DNA of 64,000 nucleotides from SAR86 cluster bacterium (GCA_023703615.1 CP097971.1:1-64000), one strand, 5' to 3'; shown: positions 21,176 to 31,674, counted from the first letter of the stretch. Numbers and translations: made by a program. Notes: a model not told the origin generated them from the sequence alone.

Positions 21176-21716
21176 AATATTCTTAGCATTGATTTTGTTA
21201 ACACCCATCATTGTTGTTTCTTTATCAACACTATTTTTTTCATATGGATATGCCCCAGAAAATACAAAAAACAATGGTATTTTTTTTAAGAGTTATTTTA
21301 ATTTTGATCAGTTTAATAATATTAGCTCAGAGAATCCTATATTGTCTTTTGAAGATGGAAAATGGATAGCTGCTGTATACATTACAGATACAGAAAAATC
21401 TGCTAAGTCATTGTATTTAATGAGGCAATTAAATATTGCGCTAAATAGAGATATTAATAAACTTAAGAGGGTTGCATTTTATTCAAATGCATCTATATCT
21501 AGTGATATTGAAATGTTAATAACAGAATTTCCTAGAACAGAATTAGTAAATGACGCGAATGGAGTTTTATTATCAGTGCTTCAAAAGAATTCTAAAATAG
21601 ATATGAATATTGAGAATCCAATATTCATAATTGATCCATATGGAAGGGCAGTGATGTATTTTGATCCAAACATAGATCCAAAAAAAATATTAAAGGATCT
21701 AAAGGTATTAATTTAA
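21165..21716 (+). CDS. conserved hypothetical protein of the cytochrome oxidase cluster
   Basis: This 183-residue protein has one N-terminal membrane helix (about 5-25) and a periplasmic remainder. Its end reads IDPYGRAVMYFDPNIDP, resembling the strand-turn-strand end of SCO/thioredoxin folds, but there is no CXXXC motif. A gene of this kind occupies the same slot between SURF1 and ctaA in Pseudomonas (PA0111 as I recall). The ATG at 21165 overlaps SURF1 by eleven bases; the frame extends upstream but begins inside SURF1. The stop shares one base with ctaA. Function unknown; an assembly role is inferred from location. Confidence 0.75.
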   Translation: MKNKIFLALILLTPIIVVSLSTLFFSYGYAPENTKNNGIFFKSYFNFDQFNNISSENPILSFEDGKWIAAVYITDTEKSAKSLYLMRQLNIALNRDINKLKRVAFYSNASISSDIEMLITEFPRTELVNDANGVLLSVLQKNSKIDMNIENPIFIIDPYGRAVMYFDPNIDPKKILKDLKVLI

Positions 21717-22690
21717 TGAAAAATATACAAAATTTATCTTTTTTTGGTGTTTGTTTGGCTTTTGTAGTTATTGCACTTGGTGCATGGACTAGGCTTGTTG
21801 ATGCAGGATTAGGTTGTCCAGATTGGCCAGGATGTTATGGTTTTGTTGTATTTCCAACAAATGATGCTGAGATAGCGCTTGCAGAGTCAAGATATCCGTC
21901 CTTTCCTTATGACATAAATAAAGCAATACCAGAAGTTGTTCACAGATACTTTGCGGCATCTTTAGGCTTACTTGCAATTTTTTTAACTTATTTTTCGTTT
22001 AAGTTAAAAGAGAAAAACAACATAAAATGGTGGTCTCTTGGGCTTCTAATTTTCATATGTTGCCAAGGACTATTTGGTTATTTAACAGTTAGCTTAAAAT
22101 TACTACCTATAATTGTTACTCTTCATTTATTTGGAGGGTTTACTACATTAACTTTATTTTTTTATATTTTTTTAAGATCTGGAAATTTCAAAAGCGTGGA
22201 TGTTATGAAGATACCACACCTTAAAGTAATTTCAGCAGTTGCCTTTGTTGCTTTACTAATTCAAATATTTTTAGGAGTATGGACCAGCACAAATTATGCT
22301 TCATTGGCGTGTGCGGATTTTCCTACGTGTCAAGGTACTTATATTCCAGAAATGGATTTCAAAAATGGATTCAATCTTAATCAAGAGGTTGGACCTAATT
22401 ATTTATATGGCCTCCTTGATAATCCTGCAAGAGTGGCAATTCATTATTCCCATAGGGTTTCTGCTATTTTATTAACAATAATCTTTTTAATTTTGATGTC
22501 TAAGCTGTGGTTTAGTGTTGCAGCTCCAATGGCTTCCACACTCGGTATACTCCTTTTAACTCAAATAACACTGGGTATTATCAATGTAGTTTATGTGTTG
22601 CCTCTATATGTTGCAATAGGACATAATCTTGTGGCCGCTTTATTATTGCTTGCAGTATTTTCAGTAAATCATTTAGCTTGGAAAAAATGA
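21716..22690 (+). CDS. ctaA: heme A synthase (CtaA/Cox15)
   Basis: CtaA oxidises the C8 methyl of heme O to give heme A. The 324-residue membrane protein has about eight helices and the ligand histidines expected for the family: VVHRYFAASLG near residue 66, the THLH-like TLHLFGG near 135, HYSHRVSA near 241 and AIGHNLVAALL near 306. The N-terminal GAWTRLVDAGLGCPDWPGC carries the conserved extracytoplasmic CPDWPGC, repeated in the second half as CADFPTC. It overlaps cyoE by four bases. Confidence 0.95.
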   Translation: MKNIQNLSFFGVCLAFVVIALGAWTRLVDAGLGCPDWPGCYGFVVFPTNDAEIALAESRYPSFPYDINKAIPEVVHRYFAASLGLLAIFLTYFSFKLKEKNNIKWWSLGLLIFICCQGLFGYLTVSLKLLPIIVTLHLFGGFTTLTLFFYIFLRSGNFKSVDVMKIPHLKVISAVAFVALLIQIFLGVWTSTNYASLACADFPTCQGTYIPEMDFKNGFNLNQEVGPNYLYGLLDNPARVAIHYSHRVSAILLTIIFLILMSKLWFSVAAPMASTLGILLLTQITLGIINVVYVLPLYVAIGHNLVAALLLLAVFSVNHLAWKK

Positions 22691-23547
22691 AAGTTATTAA
22701 AAGTTACTACGATTTGTGCAAACCAAACGTAGTATACATGATGCTCATTTGTGCTCTTGTCGGTATGTTATTAGCAGAAGATTCAGTGGCATCATACTCT
22801 TACTTATTAGTTTCATTGATTGGCATAGCTCTTTGCTCAGGATCGGCAGCAGCAATAAATCAAGTTATAGATAGAAAAGCAGATGCTGCAATGACAAGAA
22901 CTGACCAAAGACCTATTCCTCAAGGGGAATTAAGCCCATTTCATGCTTCATGTTTTGCATTTTTTATTGGATCTTTAGGATCTCTCATTTTATTTATGTT
23001 TGTTAATACTTTAACAATGGTACTAACAATAGCTTCTTTAATTGGCTATGCATTTGTTTATACCATTTATTTAAAAAGAGCAACGCCACAAAATATTGTC
23101 ATAGGAGGTCTGGCGGGTGCTGCTCCTCCTTTACTTGGTTGGTCAGCTGTGTCAAATACAATTGATCCATACGCTTTACTGCTTGTCTTAATAATATTTG
23201 TATGGACGCCTCCACACTTTTGGGCTTTAGCAATTTATAGAAAAGATGAATATGCAAAAGAATCAATTCCCATGTTGCCAGTAACTCATGGAGTTGCTTT
23301 TACAAAACTTCAAATAGTTTTATATACATTAATTTTATTTATAGTAAGCCTTTTACCATATGTAGTTTTAATGTCAGGTTTTATATATTTAATCTCAGCG
23401 ATCATTCTTGGATTAATTTTTCTTTTCTATAGTATAAAATTATATTTAAGTGATGATATTGAAATTGCTATGCAAACATTTAATTTTTCAATTTATTATA
23501 TTTTCTTAATATTCTTAAGTCTTTTGGTTGATCATTTTGTCTCATAA
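22687..23547 (+). CDS. cyoE: protoheme IX farnesyltransferase (heme O synthase)
   Basis: This UbiA-family prenyltransferase joins farnesyl diphosphate to heme B to make heme O, the substrate of CtaA. The first polyprenyl-binding motif reads NQVIDRKADAAMTRTDQRP near residue 59, and the second region YRKDEYAKESIPMLPV near 180. The 286 residues have about nine helices. The ATG at 22687 forms an ATGA overlap with ctaA and is preferred to a TTG three codons upstream. The gene may equally be named ctaB. Confidence 0.95.
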   Translation: MKVIKSYYDLCKPNVVYMMLICALVGMLLAEDSVASYSYLLVSLIGIALCSGSAAAINQVIDRKADAAMTRTDQRPIPQGELSPFHASCFAFFIGSLGSLILFMFVNTLTMVLTIASLIGYAFVYTIYLKRATPQNIVIGGLAGAAPPLLGWSAVSNTIDPYALLLVLIIFVWTPPHFWALAIYRKDEYAKESIPMLPVTHGVAFTKLQIVLYTLILFIVSLLPYVVLMSGFIYLISAIILGLIFLFYSIKLYLSDDIEIAMQTFNFSIYYIFLIFLSLLVDHFVS

Positions 23548-24183
23548 ATGAACGCTATAAAAAAAAATATAATAATAATAATTCTTTTTATATTTGTGGT
23601 TCTTGCTTTATTCATAAATAAATTAACAACACCTAGAACTTTAAGTACAAATGACTTGTTAATAAATGGGCTTTATATTTTTGATGAACCTAAACAAATC
23701 TCTAATTTTGAATTTTTTACTTCAAACAATAAATCTTTTACAAAAGAGGACTTAATCGGTAAGTGGACATTAATGTATTTTGGTTTTTCCAGATGTCCAG
23801 ACGAATGCCCAACTACAATGTACGAACTATCGAAACTAATAAAAATCTTAAGAGAAAAAGGCTCTAAACTTGACGACAAACAATGGATTTTAATTAGCAT
23901 AGATCCAGAGAGAGATTCGCCTAACGAGATAGATACTTATGCCAAAGGATTTGATAGCAGTTTTATTGGAGCAAGCAGCTCAAGAGCTATGTTGCTAAGT
24001 TTAGCTACTCAACTTTCTGTTAATAATATTAATCCATCAAAAAATAGTACAGATCATTCTCATTTAGATAATCACGTTAATAATATTATTTTATTCAATC
24101 CCAATGGTGAATATGTTGGTATATTTCGACCACCATTCAGCACTCCAAGACTTTCCCTAACATACCAATCAATAACAAATTAA
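23548..24183 (+). CDS. SCO1/SenC-family copper chaperone
   Basis: SCO proteins deliver copper to, or reduce, the CuA site of subunit II. One N-terminal helix (about 7-25) anchors a thioredoxin-like domain. The copper-binding CPDEC (CXXXC) lies near residue 88 within YFGFSRCPDECPTTM, and the distal His is in DHSHLDNHVNNIILF. At 211 residues it has the usual length. It closes the oxidase cluster and runs four bases into the convergent quinone oxidoreductase gene. Confidence 0.93.
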   Translation: MNAIKKNIIIIILFIFVVLALFINKLTTPRTLSTNDLLINGLYIFDEPKQISNFEFFTSNNKSFTKEDLIGKWTLMYFGFSRCPDECPTTMYELSKLIKILREKGSKLDDKQWILISIDPERDSPNEIDTYAKGFDSSFIGASSSRAMLLSLATQLSVNNINPSKNSTDHSHLDNHVNNIILFNPNGEYVGIFRPPFSTPRLSLTYQSITN

Positions 24184-25178
24184 ATTTTTATTATGACTTT
24201 GCCTTTTGCTTTCCTATCTTTTAAATGAGCAATTGCACTTGCACCATCCTCTAATAAAAATGAATCTGAAACTTCTGGATTAATTTTTCCTTGTGAATGC
24301 AGTTCAAAAAGCTCTTGAAAATTCTGTTTATTTTCTTCTGGGAACATTCCAACCCATGCACCCCAAAATACTCCAACAATCTTCATACCTTTTAAAAGAG
24401 CAAGATTAATCGGGATCTTTGGAATTTCCCCAGCTGCAAATCCAATTACTAAATATCTTCCATCCCAAGCCGTTGCTCTTATGCATGGCTCAGAATATGC
24501 GTCACCAATTGGATCATAAACAACATTCACACCAATACCTCCGGTTAATTCTTTAATCTTTGAAGAAAGTTTTTTTTGTTGATCTCTATCAAGATTTCCA
24601 CTTGGGTAGATAAAACCCTCATCAGCACCATGCTTTATGCATAAGTCTATTTTTTCTTGAGTAGATGCTGCAGCTATAACCTTAGCACCCATAGCTTTTC
24701 CGAGCTCAACTGTTGCAAGCCCAACGCCTCCAGCAGCACCAAGAACAAGTAACGTTTCTCCTTCCTTTAATTCTGCCCTTTGTTTTAGAGCATATAAAGA
24801 AGTTCCATAGGTCATAGGAAGAGCTGCAGCAGTTTCATAATTCATTGTTTCCGGAATCCTTACCACTGAACTTTTGTGAACAACAATTTTCTCTGCAAAA
24901 GCTCCAAGACCAGTCATTGCAAATACTCGGTCACCAATCTCTATATTCTTTACCCCTTCGCCAATAGCAGAAACAATTCCTGAAGACTCGCCACCCGGGC
25001 AGAAGGGAAGTTCTGGTTGAAACTGATATAACCCTTGAATCATTAAAACATCAGGAAAATTTACACTTGCAGCTTTGTTATCTATTACAACATGATCTTG
25101 AATAGCTTTAGGTTCTGGAACGTCATTAACTTCTAGCTTTTCAGGCCCACCTAATTCTGTACATTGTAATGCTTTCAT
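24180..25178 (-). CDS. quinone oxidoreductase family protein (zinc-independent MDR)
   Basis: This is an NADPH-dependent medium-chain dehydrogenase/reductase with an N-terminal GroES-like domain and a Rossmann domain. The cofactor loop reads LGAAGGVGLATVELGKAMGA near residue 145. No zinc-ligand cysteines of alcohol dehydrogenases are present, which places it in the quinone oxidoreductase group. The substrate cannot be told from sequence. It lies ten bases after gshA on the same strand. In Pseudomonas a qor gene lies beside hemF; here it is elsewhere, next to the oxidase cluster. Confidence 0.88.
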   Translation of the reverse strand: MKALQCTELGGPEKLEVNDVPEPKAIQDHVVIDNKAASVNFPDVLMIQGLYQFQPELPFCPGGESSGIVSAIGEGVKNIEIGDRVFAMTGLGAFAEKIVVHKSSVVRIPETMNYETAAALPMTYGTSLYALKQRAELKEGETLLVLGAAGGVGLATVELGKAMGAKVIAAASTQEKIDLCIKHGADEGFIYPSGNLDRDQQKKLSSKIKELTGGIGVNVVYDPIGDAYSEPCIRATAWDGRYLVIGFAAGEIPKIPINLALLKGMKIVGVFWGAWVGMFPEENKQNFQELFELHSQGKINPEVSDSFLLEDGASAIAHLKDRKAKGKVIIKI

Positions 25179-25187
25179 ACCAACCCC

Positions 25188-26681
25188 CTACAATTTTGAA
25201 TTGTATGTTTCTATAAATTTATCGATACTAATTTCATTTGAATTATTTATCTTATCAAATTTTTTAAGGGATTCATTAACCTTAATCTTGATATCATCAT
25301 TAATATTAGATATTTTTTTTAATTCATTGAAATGCTCTTTTGATTTTTTCAATGCGTGATCATGGAAGCTAGTTCTTATTTTTAAATTGAATTTATTTAT
25401 TGAAAGTTTTGCTACGGCTTGAATATATTTTTCATCTAAATTATTAGCAATAATACTTAGCTCATTTATATAATCTTCTCGCGCACTACTTAACTCTATA
25501 TTTTTACCTTTATAAAAAGTTTTTATATTTTGCAATCTCCCAGAATTAATAATTTTTTCATCACTTTCTTTTATTTTTTGCATTTCTTCATTTGAAATTG
25601 AAGGACTAGGCAATAAAAGACAATGAAGAAGAATTAAATCTAGTATTCTAATTTGATCTTTTGAAATACCAATAATACTTTCTGAAGATAAATCAATCCC
25701 ACGAACTTCAACGTATCCAATACCTTTTTCTTTCAAAAGCTCATAGGGTCTTTGCCCACTTTCGCCAGATCTTTTTGGCCTAATGGAATCATAAAATTCA
25801 TTCTCAATTTGTAAAATACCCGATGAAATTTGTTGAAATTCCATATTTTTATCTCTTAATTTTAAATCATAAAATTTTTTGTATGGCGCGAGAATAGCTT
25901 CTTTAATCTTTATTAAAAATTCATCAAGAGAATTATATTTTATATTTAAATTTTTTTGAGCTTCACTTTGATAGCCAATTTCACTCATTCGTAGAGAGGT
26001 AGCACCTTCACTAAAAACATCTCCAAATTTGTTTATGTCTAAATTATGGTTTCGATTTTTTACAAACGATCCGTCAGCAATACTAGAATCACCAAATTCA
26101 CTTAAAATAAACCAATAAACTCTTTTAAAATTTCTTATTAAGCTTAAATAAGCACTATCAATATCATCTTGTTTGTTACTATTAATTAACTTAACCATTG
26201 ATTGCTCACTTATTGAAAAATTATAGTGAATACCTGCAACGCATTGCATGGTAGCTCCATACCGAACCTCTAGACCTTTTCTGTAAATATTTTTTAACTT
26301 TCCAATGTTACTGGTTCCATATTCAGCTATTCTTATTGAGCTTTCATCAGAAATTTTAGGTGGCATAGAAAATGCCCATAACAGTTCTCCATCTTTTAAA
26401 TTTTTAACTGTATAAGAATGCAGTGAAAGTAAGAATTCATATAACTCATTAATGTCACTAAAAACTGGCGTAACAAATTCTATTAAAGCTTCGGCAAAAT
26501 CAGTTGTTATATATGGATTTGTTAAGGAAGAACCAAGCCCGATCGGATGAGTCTTTTCAGAAATAGCACCATCTTTGTCAACACGCAAAGATTCTTTTTC
26601 AATTCCCCTTTGAATCTCTAAAGTACTAAAGAAGTCAATACTCTTTAAGTAGAGTAGTTTTTTTTTAAGTTCACTAGACAT
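25188..26681 (-). CDS. gshA: glutamate-cysteine ligase
   Basis: GshA makes gamma-glutamylcysteine, the first step of glutathione synthesis. The 497 residues match the proteobacterial GCS type 1 family (518 in E. coli): [14 protein letters not shown] near residue 21, [14 protein letters not shown] near 144, the [11 protein letters not shown] segment, and [14 protein letters not shown] near 320. The ATG at 26681 makes an eight-base overlap ATGTCTAG with pckA and is preferred to a TTG one codon upstream. Glutathione supply fits the peroxidase at 61.7 kb. Confidence 0.94.
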   Translation of the reverse strand: MSSELKKKLLYLKSIDFFSTLEIQRGIEKESLRVDKDGAISEKTHPIGLGSSLTNPYITTDFAEALIEFVTPVFSDINELYEFLLSLHSYTVKNLKDGELLWAFSMPPKISDESSIRIAEYGTSNIGKLKNIYRKGLEVRYGATMQCVAGIHYNFSISEQSMVKLINSNKQDDIDSAYLSLIRNFKRVYWFILSEFGDSSIADGSFVKNRNHNLDINKFGDVFSEGATSLRMSEIGYQSEAQKNLNIKYNSLDEFLIKIKEAILAPYKKFYDLKLRDKNMEFQQISSGILQIENEFYDSIRPKRSGESGQRPYELLKEKGIGYVEVRGIDLSSESIIGISKDQIRILDLILLHCLLLPSPSISNEEMQKIKESDEKIINSGRLQNIKTFYKGKNIELSSAREDYINELSIIANNLDEKYIQAVAKLSINKFNLKIRTSFHDHALKKSKEHFNELKKISNINDDIKIKVNESLKKFDKINNSNEISIDKFIETYNSKL

Positions 26682-28227
26682 CAAAGCCAGGACCAGCAGA
26701 TACTATCTCTGTCCCAACTTCGAACTTTTTAAAATTTTCTTGGAATTTAGCAACTAGTTTGCTGAGATATTCATTATACTTTTCTTGATCTTCCCATGTT
26801 TCGGCTGGATTTAAAAGAGATGATTCCACACCGTCTATAGCAACAGGTACTTCTAGGTTTAAACCTTTTATAAATTTTGTTTCAACTCCTTTAAGTTCTC
26901 CATTTTGAACAGCATTGATTATTCTTCTTGTTGTAGGAATATCAAACCTCGATCCAATTCCATAAGGACCACCAGTCCAGCCTGTATTAACTAAGTAAAC
27001 TTTTGAACCAAACTTTTCAATTCTTTTCATTAACAATTTCGCATAAATTCCAGCGGGTCTTGGAAAGAAAGGCGCACCAAAACATGTTGAAAATGTTGAC
27101 TCAATTGCACTACTTGAACCAATTTCTGTAGAACCTACTTTAGCTGTATAACCACTTAGAAAATGATATGCTGCTGCTTCTTTTGAAAGTATGGACACAG
27201 GAGGAATTAATCCTGTTAGATCACATGTCAAAAATATCACTGTTTCTGGCTCGCCTGCTGCATTTTCTTTTATGGCATCTTGGATATGTGTTCTTGGATA
27301 ACAACATCTACCATTTTCTGAGAGAGATGTATCATCGTAATCAGGATTTAAATCGTCACTTAAAACAACGTTTTCAATAATACTGCCATGCTTAATGGCC
27401 TTATAAATAACTGGTTCATTTTTTTCTGATAAGTTTATTGTTTTGGCATAGCAACCGCCTTCAAAATTAAATACAGAACCTTCACTCCAACCATGTTCAT
27501 CATCGCCAATTAAAGAACAGGATGGATCTGCAGACAATGTAGTTTTACCCGTGCCAGATAGACCAAAAAATAAACAAACTTTTGAATCTGCATTTACGTT
27601 TGCGGAACAATGCATTGGCAGAACATCTTTCTCCGGCAATAAGAAATTTTGTGCAGAAAACATAGATTTTTTCATTTCACCTGCATATTTCATTCCAGCA
27701 ATTAAAACCTTTCTTTTTGCAAAATTTAATATTACACATCCCTCTGAATTAGTACCGTCTATTTCAGGATTACATACAAAGTTTGAGGCACTTAAAATTT
27801 GCCATTCCTTCTTATTAGAAGAATTGTATTGTTCAGGTACCACAAAGATCAATCTAGAAAATAGACTATGCCATGCAGTTTCAGTTTTAACATTAACTGG
27901 CAAATAATGATCTTCATGAGAGCCTACATGCACTTTTGACGTATAGCGATCTTTTTCTGCCATGTATCTCTCAACTTTATCCCACAAAACGTCAAATTTA
28001 ACTTCATCGAAAGGTTTATTTACTTCACCCCAATCAATTAAATCAGATGTCGTACTTTCTTTTACAATAAATCTATCATTTGGACTTCTACCAGTTCGAG
28101 CACCTGTTGCTGTTGAGAAAGCTCCGTTATCTGCTATAACACCCTCATTGTTATCAACAGCTTTTTGAATTAGTTCGTCATTTGTAAGCTCATACACTAT
28201 TGAGGTCGAGCTATTATCATCAGTCAT
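26674..28227 (-). CDS. pckA: phosphoenolpyruvate carboxykinase (ATP)
   Basis: PckA converts oxaloacetate and ATP to phosphoenolpyruvate, CO2 and ADP, the entry to gluconeogenesis. The P-loop [15 protein letters not shown] near residue 222 is the ATP-dependent PEPCK signature, followed by IGDDEHGWS (metal-binding Asp). N-terminal [15 protein letters not shown] carries the oxaloacetate-binding Arg. The 517 residues are slightly shorter than in E. coli (540). Upstream, a TATAAT lies on the minus strand at 28260-28265 without a clear -35. It is the first gene of a pckA-gshA-qor run. Confidence 0.96.
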   Translation of the reverse strand: MTDDNSSTSIVYELTNDELIQKAVDNNEGVIADNGAFSTATGARTGRSPNDRFIVKESTTSDLIDWGEVNKPFDEVKFDVLWDKVERYMAEKDRYTSKVHVGSHEDHYLPVNVKTETAWHSLFSRLIFVVPEQYNSSNKKEWQILSASNFVCNPEIDGTNSEGCVILNFAKRKVLIAGMKYAGEMKKSMFSAQNFLLPEKDVLPMHCSANVNADSKVCLFFGLSGTGKTTLSADPSCSLIGDDEHGWSEGSVFNFEGGCYAKTINLSEKNEPVIYKAIKHGSIIENVVLSDDLNPDYDDTSLSENGRCCYPRTHIQDAIKENAAGEPETVIFLTCDLTGLIPPVSILSKEAAAYHFLSGYTAKVGSTEIGSSSAIESTFSTCFGAPFFPRPAGIYAKLLMKRIEKFGSKVYLVNTGWTGGPYGIGSRFDIPTTRRIINAVQNGELKGVETKFIKGLNLEVPVAIDGVESSLLNPAETWEDQEKYNEYLSKLVAKFQENFKKFEVGTEIVSAGPGFDV

Positions 28228-28429
28228 TTATTATGTTTTTAATCCTTAAGGGGTGAGTAATTATAAGCAAGTAAGTCTAAATATGCTTGTATTTCAATAA
28301 ATTTTATTAATTAATGTAGTGAAGTAAAGATTATTAACTAAAAAAAGTCAATATTTCTAATTAATAGCCTAGAAATAGGATATATCTATGTAATTTATGT
28401 AGTTTAAATACAAATATAGATGAGCTGCA
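28228..28429. other. 202-base intergenic region between dsbB and pckA
   Basis: Very AT-rich and without a credible gene. On the minus strand it holds a perfect 8-bp inverted repeat TATTTCTA/TAGAAATA (28352-28359 and 28370-28377) followed, after five bases, by seven T residues. This could be a weak terminator for dsbB. Nearer pckA a TATAAT (28260-28265, minus strand) may be its -10 element. I see no tRNA and no riboswitch-like structure. Confidence 0.45.
28352..28377 (-). terminator. weak AT-rich hairpin with T tract downstream of dsbB
   Basis: TATTTCTA pairs perfectly with TAGAAATA across a ten-base loop, and a run of seven T residues follows on the minus strand after TTGAC. The stem has only two G-C pairs, and the T tract is displaced, so termination efficiency would be low. 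It would end the dsbB transcript before pckA. Confidence 0.35.
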
Positions 28430-28948
28430 TTATTTAAAATGTGTCATGGTCTTAAATAGATTAGCAATAAAATAAACGCAAAAGAATATTAAACCCCATT
28501 CAGCAAAATTAAATATGAATCGCCATACTTCCAAAGCGCATGATGGACCACCTTTATAAACATTTGCAAGACCTTCAAAGAGTCCAAAATATTCAATCTG
28601 TGTTGCGAGGGGCATATCGCATCCTGGAGTTAACAACGCTATTTCCTCAGAGCTGAGGTTTTGCAGATAGATTAATTTAGATGAAATAACTATACCGTAA
28701 ATAGATAAGCTTAATATCAAAAATCTAACTACATAATTCAATTTCTTTACAAAAAAGCCTACTAATGAAATCAAAGCTATCAACCCAAAAATATATCTTA
28801 TTAAAATACACAATGGACATGCATTTAAATTTAGAAGATTGTCTAACAAAAGTGCTATCAAAATTATTAATGTTGCACATAAACAAGACGCTATTTCAAA
28901 ATAGTTTTGGTAAACTATTTTAATTAACTTTAAAAGTTTCGTTATCAT
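28430..28948 (-). CDS. dsbB: disulfide bond formation protein DsbB
   Basis: DsbB reoxidises DsbA and passes electrons to ubiquinone. The 172-residue membrane protein has four helices. The quinone-proximal pair is CPLC in NACPLCILIRY near residue 48, and the second periplasmic pair is Cys in TPGCDMP and GPSCALEVW. Arg near RYIFG is conserved for quinone binding. It diverges from polA across 30 bases. Its partner DsbA is encoded at 34.4 kb. Confidence 0.92.
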   Translation of the reverse strand: MITKLLKLIKIVYQNYFEIASCLCATLIILIALLLDNLLNLNACPLCILIRYIFGLIALISLVGFFVKKLNYVVRFLILSLSIYGIVISSKLIYLQNLSSEEIALLTPGCDMPLATQIEYFGLFEGLANVYKGGPSCALEVWRFIFNFAEWGLIFFCVYFIANLFKTMTHFK

Positions 28949-28978
28949 TATTCGGGAGTATACATATAAATTTTTATT

Positions 28979-31651
28979 ATGAAAGATAGAATATTTGTAA
29001 TTGATGGGTCTTCATATTTGTATAGGGCTTTTCATGCTATGCCACCACTTTCTACATCTACAGGTATTCCCACTGGAGCAATAAAAGGCGTCACAAATAT
29101 GTTGATGACACTTAAAAAGGATTCTGAAGGGTCGCCTATCATTGTTGTATTTGACGCAAAAGGTAAAACATTTAGGAATGATATTTTTTCTTCATATAAA
29201 GCAAATAGACCACCTATGCCAGACGATCTTCGATCACAAATAGAACCAGTCAAACTAATTTGTAAGGCAATAGGATTTCCATTACTAATTATAGATGGAG
29301 TTGAGGCAGATGATGTAATCGCAACTGTTGCAGAAAAGGCAAAGAATAGAAATTTAAAATGTGTTATTTCTTCACTTGATAAAGATTTAATGCAATTAGT
29401 AGAAGATCCCAAGGTATCAATGATGAATACCATGACTCATCAAATTTTTGATGAAGAAAAAGTTTTAGATAAGTTTGGGGTAAAACCCACACAAATTAGG
29501 GACTTGTTAGCATTAACTGGCGACTCTTCTGATAATATTCCAGGCATACCAAAAGTAGGTCAGAAAACTGCTGCCAAATGGCTAAATGAATTCGAAAACA
29601 TTAAAAATATTAAGTCCAATGCAGATTCCATAAAAGGCGTTGTTGGAGATAATTTAAGAGGATTTATAACTGATTTAGATAGAAATATTGAATTGGTGTC
29701 CTTAAAAAGAGATGTTGACTTAAAAGTTAAGTTTGAAGATCTCTTGATTGCAAATCCAAATGAAGACGAACTTGAACGAATTTTTAAAGAGTTAGAATTT
29801 ACGAATCCTAATTCAGTTAAAGAAGCTCCTGCTACAAAGAAAGATAATAAATACGAGACAGTTTTAACTGAAAAAGAGCTAAATAATTGGATTTTAAAAA
29901 TTAATGAATGTAATTCATTCGCAATTGATACAGAAACAGATTCTGTTCAAACTGTGTCAGCAAATCTTCTTGGTATTTCTTTATCAGTTTCTGAAAATGA
30001 AGGATGTTATATACCCTTAGGTCATCAATACGATGATTGTCCCAAACAATTGGAAATGGATTATGTGATAAAAAGCCTTGGCTCCGCGATAGAAGATAAT
30101 CAAGAAAAAGCAATAGGACAAAATCTTAAATTTGATATTCCCATACTTGCAAGACATGGAATTAAGATTACAAAATTTCTAGCAGATACAATGCTTATGT
30201 CATATGTATTAAATAGCACCGCTACTAGACATGGAATGGATAGGCTGGCTGATTTTTATTTAAATTACAAAACAACAAAATATACTGATGTTACTGGAAC
30301 AGCCTCAAAGCAAATAAGTTTTGCTGAAGTTAAGCTAGATGTAGCTACTGATTATGCTGCTGAAGATGCTGATATTACTCTAAGACTTTATAAGGTTCTT
30401 AATAAGTTGTTAAAAGAAAAACCAACACAGCAAAAGTTGTTAAATGATCTTGAATATCCTCTTGTACACGTTCTTTCAAGAGTCGAACAAAACGGAGCAA
30501 AAATTGATAAAAAAAAGCTATCCAATCATTCAAAAGAATTAAGTGAAAAAATTTCTGATTTAACATCACAAGCATTCAAAATTTCTGGAGAAGAATTTAA
30601 TTTAGACTCTCCAAAACAGCTACTAGAGATCTTATATGAAAAACAAGGACTACCCGTTTTAAAAAAAACGCCGAAGGGTCAGCCCTCAACAAATGAAGAT
30701 ACACTTCAAAGATTATCTGAGGACTATGAACTCCCTAAGATTATTTTGCAATACAGAACATTGGCAAAATTAAAATCTACTTATACTGATAGTTTAATTA
30801 ACATAGAAAATCCAAAAACAAAAAGAATTCATACGTCTTATCAACAAGCAATAACATCAACAGGAAGACTTTCGTCAACAGAACCAAATTTACAAAACAT
30901 TCCAATCAAAACAGCTGAAGGAAGGAGAATTAGAGAGGCTTTTGTGCCTGAAAATGGAAATGTTTTAATTTCTGCTGACTATTCTCAAATTGAATTAAGA
31001 ATAATGGCACACTTATCTGAAGACAAAAATCTTACGCATTCTTTTAATAATAATATAGATGTTCATTCATCAACTGCTGCAGAAGTATTTGGCGTATCAA
31101 TTGATGATGTTAGTCCAGACCAAAGAAGAAGTGCCAAAGCAATTAATTTTGGATTGATGTATGGCATGTCAGCTTTTGGTCTCACGAGGCAATTAGGAAT
31201 ACCAAGAGGAGAAGCTCAAGAATATCTTGATACTTATTTTGCCAGATATACAGGGGTTAGGGACTACATGGACAATATAAAAGCTCAAGCAAAAGAAGAT
31301 AAATATGTTGAAACCATCATGGGTCGTCGCCTTTATCTAAACGAAATAAATGCAGCTAATGGTCTTAGGAGACAAGCTGCAGAGAGAGCAGCTATTAACG
31401 CACCACTTCAAGGATCAGCGGCTGACATCATCAAAAAAGCAATGTTAGATATAGATGAACTTTTATTAAATGAATTGCAAGATGTACAAATGATAATGCA
31501 GGTTCACGATGAATTAGTTTTTGAGTGTCCAAAAAACAAAGCAGATGCAGTTATGAAAAAGATGAAAGACACTATGGAAGATACAGTAGAACTGAAAATT
31601 CCTTTAATAGCTGATGCAGCAATTGGTTTGAATTGGAATGAAGCTCATTAA
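28979..31651 (+). CDS. polA: DNA polymerase I
   Basis: This repair and Okazaki-fragment polymerase has all three activities. The 5' nuclease domain opens with VIDGSSYLYRAFHAMPPL. The 3'-5' exonuclease acidic motif IDTETDS near residue 316 is intact. Polymerase motif A DYSQIELR lies near 666, motif B KAINFGLMYG follows, and motif C VHDELVFE is near 841. At 890 residues it is a little shorter than E. coli (928). It points toward the convergent hydrolase gene. In related genomes engB follows polA closely; here two genes intervene. Confidence 0.97.
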   Translation: MKDRIFVIDGSSYLYRAFHAMPPLSTSTGIPTGAIKGVTNMLMTLKKDSEGSPIIVVFDAKGKTFRNDIFSSYKANRPPMPDDLRSQIEPVKLICKAIGFPLLIIDGVEADDVIATVAEKAKNRNLKCVISSLDKDLMQLVEDPKVSMMNTMTHQIFDEEKVLDKFGVKPTQIRDLLALTGDSSDNIPGIPKVGQKTAAKWLNEFENIKNIKSNADSIKGVVGDNLRGFITDLDRNIELVSLKRDVDLKVKFEDLLIANPNEDELERIFKELEFTNPNSVKEAPATKKDNKYETVLTEKELNNWILKINECNSFAIDTETDSVQTVSANLLGISLSVSENEGCYIPLGHQYDDCPKQLEMDYVIKSLGSAIEDNQEKAIGQNLKFDIPILARHGIKITKFLADTMLMSYVLNSTATRHGMDRLADFYLNYKTTKYTDVTGTASKQISFAEVKLDVATDYAAEDADITLRLYKVLNKLLKEKPTQQKLLNDLEYPLVHVLSRVEQNGAKIDKKKLSNHSKELSEKISDLTSQAFKISGEEFNLDSPKQLLEILYEKQGLPVLKKTPKGQPSTNEDTLQRLSEDYELPKIILQYRTLAKLKSTYTDSLINIENPKTKRIHTSYQQAITSTGRLSSTEPNLQNIPIKTAEGRRIREAFVPENGNVLISADYSQIELRIMAHLSEDKNLTHSFNNNIDVHSSTAAEVFGVSIDDVSPDQRRSAKAINFGLMYGMSAFGLTRQLGIPRGEAQEYLDTYFARYTGVRDYMDNIKAQAKEDKYVETIMGRRLYLNEINAANGLRRQAAERAAINAPLQGSAADIIKKAMLDIDELLLNELQDVQMIMQVHDELVFECPKNKADAVMKKMKDTMEDTVELKIPLIADAAIGLNWNEAH

Positions 31652-31674
31652 AGCTCTTTTTATTATTACGCTTA

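Noticed and set aside
27551-27907. 118-codon plus-strand frame
   Set aside because: It is antisense to the PEPCK P-loop region and has no start context or motif.
28228-28429. tRNA or other RNA gene in the second-longest gap
   Set aside because: No cloverleaf, no CCA-adjacent acceptor stem and no G-C-rich helices; only an AT-rich inverted repeat.
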